A stretch of DNA of 64,000 nucleotides from Prochlorococcus sp. MIT 0603 (GTDB lineage: Bacteria > Cyanobacteriota > Cyanobacteriia > PCC-6307 > Cyanobiaceae), in contig NZ_JNAW01000001.1 of the NCBI RefSeq assembly GCF_000760215.1, positions 186,001 to 250,000 on the forward strand, given 5' to 3'. Positions 58,798-64,000 of the stretch are shown piece after piece. How positions within the stretch are numbered: the first letter of the stretch is position 1; every line of letters begins with the position of its first letter. A program made the position numbers and the translations under genes. The notes under the pieces were generated by a model. That model was not told the DNA's origin, made no database searches, and was given only the letters and a program-made list of their open reading frames with translations.

Positions 58798-58839
58798 GTT
58801 GTTTTTGCTACATGTAATTTTATCCGCACTTCTTATCGT
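58798..58839 (+). promoter_or_regulatory. ntcA: NtcA-activated-type promoter of ntcA
   Basis: A near-consensus NtcA box GTT-N8-TAC (58798-58811; consensus GTA-N8-TAC) is followed 22 bases later by a -10 element TATCGT (58834-58839; consensus TAN3T). That is the known layout of NtcA-activated promoters and would place the transcript start about 15 bases before the ntcA ATG at 58861. It suggests that NtcA controls its own gene. Confidence 0.6.
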
Positions 58840-58860
58840 CCTTTGAATTGGTTAGAGAAG

Positions 58861-59595
58861 ATGGCAGCTAATGCTAGCTCGATCAGTCGTTATTCCAACC
58901 AGCCAGTTGGGATGCAATCGCAAAATCAGCTGAATGGAAGCACCAAAGCTACAATGACCCTTCTTGATGTTATTAGAGGTTTAGATGGAGCGTCTAATGA
59001 AGCTGTAGAGAGATCTAAGACAATATTCTTTCCTGGCGATCCTGCAGAAAGAGTTTATTTGATCAGAAGAGGAGCTGTACGTCTTACAAGGGTTTATGAG
59101 TCTGGTGAGGAAATCACTGTTGCATTGTTACGAGAAAATAGTCTATTTGGCGTTCTTTCACTTTTGACAGGCCATAGATCTGACCGTTTTTATCATGCTG
59201 TTGCTTTTACTAAGGTTGAAATGAGTTCTGCTCCTGCTGGTTCAGTAAGAAATGCTATAGAAAATGATAGTGGTGTTGGGTTGCTTCTTCTTCAAGGCTT
59301 GTCTAGTAGGGTTTTGCAAACAGAGACTATGATCGAGACTTTGACACATCGCGATATGTCTTCTCGTCTGGTAAGTTTCCTCCTAGTGCTTTGCAGGGAT
59401 TTTGGAGTGCCGAGTGATAAAGGAATTACGATTGATTTAAAACTATCTCATCAGTCAATTGCTGAAGCTATTGGATCTACTAGGGTTACTATTACAAGAT
59501 TGCTTGGAGATCTAAGGAACCTTGGTTTATTGCAGATTGATAGAAAGAAAATAACTGTTTTTGACCCAATTGCTTTAGCTAAACGTTTTAATTAA
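58861..59595 (+). CDS. ntcA: Global nitrogen regulator NtcA
   Basis: A CRP-family activator that senses 2-oxoglutarate and controls nitrogen genes. It has the cNMP-type effector domain with [36 protein letters not shown] and the dimer helix, and a C-terminal HTH with [22 protein letters not shown] chose the ATG at 58861 (244 residues). The frame opens earlier, to 58753, but that would place coding over the promoter. The tail of about 40 residues before the effector domain is longer than in Synechocystis. Confidence 0.96.
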   Translation: MAANASSISRYSNQPVGMQSQNQLNGSTKATMTLLDVIRGLDGASNEAVERSKTIFFPGDPAERVYLIRRGAVRLTRVYESGEEITVALLRENSLFGVLSLLTGHRSDRFYHAVAFTKVEMSSAPAGSVRNAIENDSGVGLLLLQGLSSRVLQTETMIETLTHRDMSSRLVSFLLVLCRDFGVPSDKGITIDLKLSHQSIAEAIGSTRVTITRLLGDLRNLGLLQIDRKKITVFDPIALAKRFN

Positions 59596-59651
59596 AATTG
59601 TTTCCCCTAAGCTATTAAACTTATTCTAATTACTTAATAAATATTTTTGAA

Positions 59652-60623
59652 GTGGCAGGTTGGATACTTATTTTTGCTTTGTTGATTCTTGGGGGAGTGC
59701 TCTCAACACTTGGTGACATGCTCGGCAGCCGTATTGGTAAGGCAAGATTGAGTGTTTTTAAATTGCGCCCTCGTCGAACAGCTGTTCTGATAACAATTCT
59801 TACTGGGAGTTTGATAAGTGCACTTTCATTGAGTTTAATGCTTTTGGTGAGTCGGGAATTAAGAATAGGCCTGTTTGAATTGGATGATATTCAGGCTCGA
59901 TTGAAAGAGAGTAGACAGGCTTTACTTCCTTTAAAAATGCAAAGAGAAGCACTTGAAGTGAAAATCAAGAAAGCTGAGAAAGAACTTGTAAAACTTGGAA
60001 AAGATTTATTTGCGTTTCGTCAAGGGGAAGTGGTCATAAATAGTGGGCAATCTTTAGGAACTTTCTCAGTGAAATTTGATAATAAATCAGATGTTAAAGA
60101 GGAAATAGAAAATATACTAAGAAAAGCAAATTTTAATGCTTTTATTAGAGTTAGTCCTGGTAAAAGTCCTGTAAGGAGAATTGTTTTAGTAAGGCGTGAC
60201 CATATTGCTAGCTTGGAAGAAAAGGTTTCTGATAATAAGGATTGGGTGATAAATATTCGCTCTGCTAGTAATGTACTTTTAGGAGAGAGTTTTGTTTATG
60301 CTTTCCCAGAGGCACTGCCTAATAAGAACATTGTTGTAAAGGGTGAAGTAATAGCAAGCCTTAACTTAAGAAATAATTCTATATCTAAAACATTACTTCA
60401 AAAACAAATAAAAATATTGTTGGCATCAACTTTAGCAGAAGTAAAGAGAAGAGGATCCCTTGTCTCGGAAATACAAGTAGATTCTAACTCTGTTAAAAAT
60501 CTCTTAGAAAAAATAGATTCTAATAAAGATAGTATTCTAAAATTAGATGCTATTTCTACGAATAAAAGTGATACTGCAGAAAAGGTTTCTGTAACTCTTA
60601 GAGCAACTAAAACAATACTTTAA
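59652..60623 (+). CDS. DUF3084-family protein
   Basis: A 323-residue protein with two N-terminal hydrophobic spans (about 3-20 and 44-66), the first followed by STLGDMLGSRIGKARL and the second preceded by LRPRRTAVLIT, the DUF3084 pattern of cyanobacteria. A coiled coil (about 75-120) and a mixed domain follow. The function is unknown. The start is GTG at 59652. It is seven bases before the RuvC-like gene and may be co-transcribed with ntcA. Confidence 0.87.
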   Translation: MAGWILIFALLILGGVLSTLGDMLGSRIGKARLSVFKLRPRRTAVLITILTGSLISALSLSLMLLVSRELRIGLFELDDIQARLKESRQALLPLKMQREALEVKIKKAEKELVKLGKDLFAFRQGEVVINSGQSLGTFSVKFDNKSDVKEEIENILRKANFNAFIRVSPGKSPVRRIVLVRRDHIASLEEKVSDNKDWVINIRSASNVLLGESFVYAFPEALPNKNIVVKGEVIASLNLRNNSISKTLLQKQIKILLASTLAEVKRRGSLVSEIQVDSNSVKNLLEKIDSNKDSILKLDAISTNKSDTAEKVSVTLRATKTIL

Positions 60624-60629
60624 CTATAG

Positions 60630-61067
60630 ATGACAAATGTTATTGCAATAGACCCTGGCCATAAGAAATGTGGATTATTATTAGCTGAAATAAATGGCCT
60701 TAATGTTATAGACGGTAAAACAGTAGAAAAATCTTCTGTAATAAAATTAATTAATTCTTGGAGAAGTGCTTATTCTGTTGAATTAATTCTTCTTGGCAAT
60801 GGAACTACAAGTAAATATTGGAATGATCAACTTTCTTTAAATGGTATTGGTATCATTAAAGTTGTAGATGAGGCTATGACTACACTTCGAGCAAAAACAA
60901 GATATTTAGAACTTTGTCCACCTAAGCTTGTTTTTAGATGGTTGCCAAGTACATTAATATTTCCACCAAAACATCTCGATGCAATTGTTGCCTTGATATT
61001 GATAGAAGATTATTACCAGAAGAAGTTTAACTGGGAAAAGCCTATAGAAATTAGAATTTGGCCCTAA
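60630..61067 (+). CDS. RuvC/RNase H-fold nuclease-like protein
   Basis: A 145-residue protein with the RNase H-fold opening VIAIDPGHKKCGLLL and an acidic site DEAMTTLRAKTRYLE, then HLDAIVALILIEDYY, resembling Holliday-junction resolvases of the RuvC/YqgF group. Asp7 in IDPG, Glu in DEAM and the Asp in LDAIVA are the likely metal ligands. It may be a nuclease, but its substrate is not known. It lies just after the DUF3084 gene; its end overlaps the convergent DUF3146 gene. Confidence 0.8.
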   Translation: MTNVIAIDPGHKKCGLLLAEINGLNVIDGKTVEKSSVIKLINSWRSAYSVELILLGNGTTSKYWNDQLSLNGIGIIKVVDEAMTTLRAKTRYLELCPPKLVFRWLPSTLIFPPKHLDAIVALILIEDYYQKKFNWEKPIEIRIWP

Positions 61068-61308
61068 TAGTAAAGTTATAATCCCCTCCAGCTTCAAGAG
61101 AGTAATCAGATTTAATTAAAAAACGTAATAGTGCATCTTGAATAAGTGCTCTTCCAAGAGGTGGCTCTACTAGAAGCTCTCCATTGCTAAAATACCAATC
61201 AAAACACCAATTAAAATCACCAGCAGAAACCTCCCCTTGAATACATTTTGTTGAAAAATTTTGACTATAAATCTTTAGATAAGCTGTTGTAGAAGGCTGC
61301 CTTCTCAT
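61051..61308 (-). CDS. DUF3146-family small protein
   Basis: An 85-residue protein with YLKIYSQNFSTKCIQGEVSA, WCFDWYFSNGELLVEPPLG and GRALIQDALLRFLIKSDY, the DUF3146 pattern of cyanobacteria. It has no signal or membrane segment. The function is unknown. It lies five bases downstream of pth and ends inside the RuvC-like gene on the opposite strand. Confidence 0.82.
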   Translation of the reverse strand: MRRQPSTTAYLKIYSQNFSTKCIQGEVSAGDFNWCFDWYFSNGELLVEPPLGRALIQDALLRFLIKSDYSLEAGGDYNFTIRAKF

Positions 61309-61312
61309 TGTG

Positions 61313-61927
61313 TTATGCCTCTAATTCTGAATTAGCAGAGTTAATGAAATTTGAGCCTTGTTTGAATCCTAACTCCTCGATAATATCAATCCCTTTAATC
61401 ACTTTATCTAAAACTTTTTCAATGATTTGATTCTCTTCCTTTGTGAACCTTCCAAGAACATGATTAACAGTTTTACTCTTACGTTCTTTTTGTATTGCTG
61501 AAGGCGAGCCAATCCCAATTCTTAATCTGCAAAAGCTTTGACTTCCTATATGTGAAATTATGCTTTTAAGTCCATTATGTCCTCCAGAGCCTCCTTCTTC
61601 TCTCAGCCTTAATTTGCCTAATGGTAAATCCATATCATCCACAATTATCAGCAATTCTTTTTCATCAAGTCCAAACCATTGCATTGCAGAAGCAATAGAA
61701 CGCCCGCTCTCATTAACATAAGTATTAGGCATTAAAAGCCTTTTTAGTTGCTTTCCAGATCCAATATGCGCTGCATGTCCAAAAAGCTTTTTGTTGAAGC
61801 TGAATGTTGCTGATTCCCTTTCAGCTAGCTTTTCTAAAGCCATAAAACCAACGTTATGTCTTGTCTTTATATACTTTGAGCCAGGATTACCTAGGCCAGC
61901 AATCAACTGGAAATAACCCAAGCTCAT
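61313..61927 (-). CDS. pth: Peptidyl-tRNA hydrolase
   Basis: Recycles peptidyl-tRNA that drops off the ribosome. The 204-residue protein has GLGNPGSKYIKTRHNVGFMAL (with the catalytic His), LLMPNTYVNESGRS, DDMDLPLGKLRLREEGGSGGHNGLKSI and LGRFTKEE. It starts with ATG at 61927. It lies 45 bases after tatA on the same strand. Confidence 0.97.
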   Translation of the reverse strand: MSLGYFQLIAGLGNPGSKYIKTRHNVGFMALEKLAERESATFSFNKKLFGHAAHIGSGKQLKRLLMPNTYVNESGRSIASAMQWFGLDEKELLIIVDDMDLPLGKLRLREEGGSGGHNGLKSIISHIGSQSFCRLRIGIGSPSAIQKERKSKTVNHVLGRFTKEENQIIEKVLDKVIKGIDIIEELGFKQGSNFINSANSELEA

Positions 61928-61972
61928 TTTATTTAGTGAAAGTGCTTTATATGAATTATATTTTTTATTTTC

Positions 61973-62206
61973 TCAAGGTAAATCTTTATGATCATTTGAA
62001 TCAGCATCTTTTTCCCTGTCATCATCATCTGAATCAGTTATTGCTTTTTGAAGTTCATTTTCAAACTCAGAAGATGCTTTCTGAAGACTTTTAAGAGTTT
62101 TCCCAATATTCCTGCCTAGCTCTGGAAGCTTTTTTGGTCCAAAAACCACCAAAGCAAGTGCAACTATGACTGCAATTTCAGGCAGTCCCACACCAAAGAT
62201 GTTCAT
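61973..62206 (-). CDS. tatA: Twin-arginine translocase subunit TatA
   Basis: Forms the pore of the Tat pathway that exports folded proteins into the thylakoid lumen or periplasm. The 77-residue protein has one N-terminal span (about 5-22), the VFGPKKLPELGRNIGKTLK hinge and amphipathic helix, and an acidic tail. It is just downstream of psbH, with an inverted repeat between the two. Confidence 0.95.
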   Translation of the reverse strand: MNIFGVGLPEIAVIVALALVVFGPKKLPELGRNIGKTLKSLQKASSEFENELQKAITDSDDDDREKDADSNDHKDLP

Positions 62207-62218
62207 ACTCTTAAAATA

Positions 62219-62242
62219 TTAAGTCAGATTTCTATGACTTAA
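62219..62242. repeat. Inverted repeat between tatA and psbH
   Basis: A perfect 8-base inverted repeat TTAAGTCA...TGACTTAA with an 8-base loop covers the psbH stop codon (62239-62241). On the minus strand it would form a hairpin followed by AATATTTTAAG. It could stabilise the psbH message or act as a weak terminator before tatA. Confidence 0.6.
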
Positions 62243-62442
62243 TTAACACCATTCCAATCAACTGAGAAGCCTTGTAAAAGGAGAGATTGATTGTAAATCT
62301 GGAGCATTATCACAAGAAAAACAAGAAGTAGAGAGCCAATTAAGGCCATTACAGGTACGGCTCCCCAACCTGCTACAACTTTGCCTTGCCCTGAATTACC
62401 AATGGATTTAAGGAGAGAGCCAAGAGCAGTTTTTTGTCCCAT
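62239..62442 (-). CDS. psbH: Photosystem II protein PsbH
   Basis: A small single-span subunit of photosystem II near the QB site. The 67-residue protein has the [22 protein letters not shown]-terminal segment in two pieces, [19 protein letters not shown] span and a polar tail with [15 protein letters not shown]. It is divergent from psbN, the known cyanobacterial arrangement. Confidence 0.97.
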   Translation of the reverse strand: MGQKTALGSLLKSIGNSGQGKVVAGWGAVPVMALIGSLLLVFLVIMLQIYNQSLLLQGFSVDWNGVN

Positions 62443-62528
62443 TTTTAGTTTCTAGCCTCGGTTAAAGAGTAATTTTGGATATTGTATGTGAAATAGCCTC
62501 TAAGATTGGCAACCTTTCAAAAGATTTG

Positions 62529-62669
62529 ATGCAAACTTCAACTCCCGCTCTTTCTATAGCAGTTTCTGTCCTGGTAGTTTTATTGGGCTTGACTGGGTTT
62601 GGGGTCTATACAGCCTTTGGTCCGCCCTCTAGAGCCCTTGAGGATCCATGGGATGATCATGACGATTAA
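62529..62669 (+). CDS. psbN: Photosystem II assembly protein PsbN
   Basis: A 46-residue membrane protein needed for PSII assembly. I chose the ATG at 62529 (start MQTSTPALSIAVSVL); the frame opens earlier at 62475 but lacks the PsbN start. It has one span (about 9-27) and the conserved TGFGVYTAFGPPSRALEDP. It lies divergent from psbH, 86 bases away, and is followed by psbI. Confidence 0.93.
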   Translation: MQTSTPALSIAVSVLVVLLGLTGFGVYTAFGPPSRALEDPWDDHDD

Positions 62670-62796
62670 TAACTATATGAACATCGGCTTTTTAGATAAA
62701 CAGCATAGAAACATTTCAATCCAAGGTAATAATTGGGGCAAACAGGGTACAACTGCCCATAAGATACATTTGTTTCTATAGTCAATTGAGCTAGTT

Positions 62797-62925
62797 ATGC
62801 TTGCCCTAAAGATTTCGGTATACACGGTCGTCTTCTTTTTTGTTGGTGTTTTCCTCTTTGGCTTCTTAGCTAGTGACCCAACAAGGACACCAGCCAGGAA
62901 AGACCTAGAAGGCCCTCAAGATTGA
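62797..62925 (+). CDS. psbI: Photosystem II protein PsbI
   Basis: A 42-residue PSII subunit that assembles early with D1. The sequence is [17 protein letters not shown] followed by a single span and the conserved [18 protein letters not shown] tail. It starts with ATG at 62797 and ends at TGA 62923-62925. It lies after psbN, with a GGGCA/TGCCC inverted repeat (around 62736-62760) between them. Confidence 0.95.
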   Translation: MLALKISVYTVVFFFVGVFLFGFLASDPTRTPARKDLEGPQD

Positions 62926-63024
62926 GAGATTAGTCTGACTTCCCCTAAAAACAACTAAATATTGGTGCAAATTAGGCCAGTATTATTAGGTTATGCAATT
63001 ATTTTCTTCGTCGGCAAGTAGATT

Positions 63025-64000
63025 TTGGCGGCGATAGTATCTATTGGCTGGCTTGCAAGTTCAGCATCTGTGGCCTTTTTGCTTCTTTCTCCTTCAGAGG
63101 CTTGTTTGGCATTCTCAAAATCTTTAGGTGAGATTGCTCAAAATAATCAGGACGTAAAACTAGAAAAAGATGATATATTTTTAGAATTGCAAATTCTTGC
63201 TGATAGCCAATATTGGGAAAAAGAAAACTTATTTGTTGCAGAAGGCAATGTTAAAGCACTAATTCATGGAGGTAATATTAAGGCCGATAGAATTGAAGTT
63301 GATAGATTAAATAAAACTATAATAGCTACAGGTAATGTTGTTTTTAATACTAAAGGTAATTATTTAGAGGCTAGCTCATTTAAATATGACCTTGTTCAAA
63401 ATAAAGGTGAAGTTTATGATGTTTATGGTGTAATTGATATAAAACTAATCCCTAAAGATCTAAATTTAAATAAACCAATTTCTTTAAAACAATCTAAGGA
63501 TAGAGAAAATAATCAGACTGATTTTGGAGATGTTCGGTTAGTAGATGGCTTCCTTATCCAAGGTGGCTTTAGGCTTGATATGGAAACAATAGAAAATTTT
63601 GATGAAGAAAGTAATTCTGTCAATAAATGGCGCATAAAAGCATCCAAGTTGCTTATTTATAAAGATGGCTGGAAAGCTGAAAAAGTAAGCTTTACTAATG
63701 ATCCTTTTAACCCTGCTCAAATTCGTATTGAATCTTATAAAGTTGAACTTAAGAAAAATAACTTAGGTTTAAAGAATGCAAATATTACTGCTCAAAAGAG
63801 TTATCTTCTATTAGAAGACTTTTTAAGAATACCTATCGGAAATAGAAGGTTTCAAATAGGTAAAGAAGAAAAACCTCAAAACTGGATTCTAGGAGTTGAT
63901 GGAAAAGATAGGGATGGTGTTTTTATTGGCAGGCAACTTAGATCTGTACAAATTGGTGATAAATACTCTTTATCACTTCAGCCTCAGTACTTACTACAAC
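63025..64000 (+). CDS. DUF3769/LptD-like outer-membrane protein, partial
   Basis: The gene starts at a TTG at 63025, two codons after an in-frame TAG, and is open to the end of the window (325 codons seen). It has an N-terminal signal peptide (about 1-27, ending SEACLA), an OstA/LptA-like beta-jellyroll segment (ENLFVAEGNVKALIHGGNIK), and then the DUF3769 region (KWRIKASKLLIYKDGWKAEK). These proteins are the cyanobacterial relatives of LptD, which places lipopolysaccharide in the outer membrane. The beta-barrel would lie off the right edge. Confidence 0.88.
   Translation, partial: MAAIVSIGWLASSASVAFLLLSPSEACLAFSKSLGEIAQNNQDVKLEKDDIFLELQILADSQYWEKENLFVAEGNVKALIHGGNIKADRIEVDRLNKTIIATGNVVFNTKGNYLEASSFKYDLVQNKGEVYDVYGVIDIKLIPKDLNLNKPISLKQSKDRENNQTDFGDVRLVDGFLIQGGFRLDMETIENFDEESNSVNKWRIKASKLLIYKDGWKAEKVSFTNDPFNPAQIRIESYKVELKKNNLGLKNANITAQKSYLLLEDFLRIPIGNRRFQIGKEEKPQNWILGVDGKDRDGVFIGRQLRSVQIGDKYSLSLQPQYLLQ

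Noticed and set aside
62736-62760. GGGCA...TGCCC inverted repeat between psbN and psbI as a terminator
   Set aside because: It has no T-run on either strand and the stem is short.

Overview
The window is a stretch of chromosome from a marine picocyanobacterium, almost certainly a Prochlorococcus. This rests on the very AT-rich sequence, tightly packed genes, photosystem II genes (psbA, psbO, psbH, psbN, psbI), CP12, a bicA-like/sbtA/sbtB carbon-uptake cluster, NtcA, CrtR and many small cyanobacteria-only families (Ycf66, DUF565/Ycf20, DUF2301, DUF3177, DUF3084, DUF3146, DUF3769). I infer a low-light type close to the SS120/MIT9211 group, but the window alone does not prove the strain. I see no insertion sequence, prophage, CRISPR array, rRNA or integration site. 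The content is core genome, with one tRNA (Leu, anticodon TAG).

Layout. 1-7.0 kb: rel (runs off the left edge), a fused peptide-type ABC ATPase, rluD-rbgA and pgk. 7.0-11.7 kb: a secreted unknown protein, murG, a CobD-like decarboxylase, pyrD and rnhA. 11.7-18.5 kb, all on the minus strand: gloA, clpB, secE-nusG-rplK-rplA-rplJ-rplL, with an L10-type leader RNA before rplJ and a strong terminator after rplL. 18.6-23.4 kb: eno, a UbiB-family kinase with two small unknown genes, and a thioredoxin-reductase-like flavoprotein whose NADPH site looks lost. 23.5-26.5 kb: the carbon-uptake operon. 26.5-32.4 kb: a 523-base gap with a candidate structured RNA, then hemB, a VOC protein, mutS2, obgE and a small unknown gene. 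32.4-38.1 kb: CP12, DUF2301, a glutathionyl-hydroquinone reductase, an aspartoacylase-like gene, psbA and aroC. 38.2-49.4 kb: a KDPG-aldolase-like gene, ftsH, sat, psbO, coaBC, small proteins, pyrB, a 3-methyladenine glycosylase without a normal start codon, a creatininase-family gene, gatC, crtR and tRNA-Leu. 49.4-64 kb: Ycf66, ileS, DUF3177, trmB, glmM, a TxlA/HCF164-like thioredoxin, thyX-dcd-btuR-like, ntcA, DUF3084, a RuvC-like nuclease, DUF3146, pth, tatA, psbH, psbN, psbI and an LptD-like gene running off the right edge.

How the genes work together. Carbon supply (SulP and SbtA transporters, the PII-like SbtB, CP12, Pgk, Eno) and photosystem II assembly and repair (PsbA, PsbO, PsbH, PsbN, PsbI, FtsH) dominate. 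The rest is housekeeping: translation, cell wall, pyrimidines, heme and coenzyme A. NtcA has a near-consensus NtcA-activated promoter in front of it, which suggests autoregulation.

I did not find an obvious new multi-gene system. The points most worth a second look are the structured RNA before hemB, the flavoprotein without an NADPH motif, the glycosylase frame with no ATG/GTG/TTG, the BtuR-like protein with a ruined P-loop, and a 40-codon ORF with a good Shine-Dalgarno overlapping obgE.
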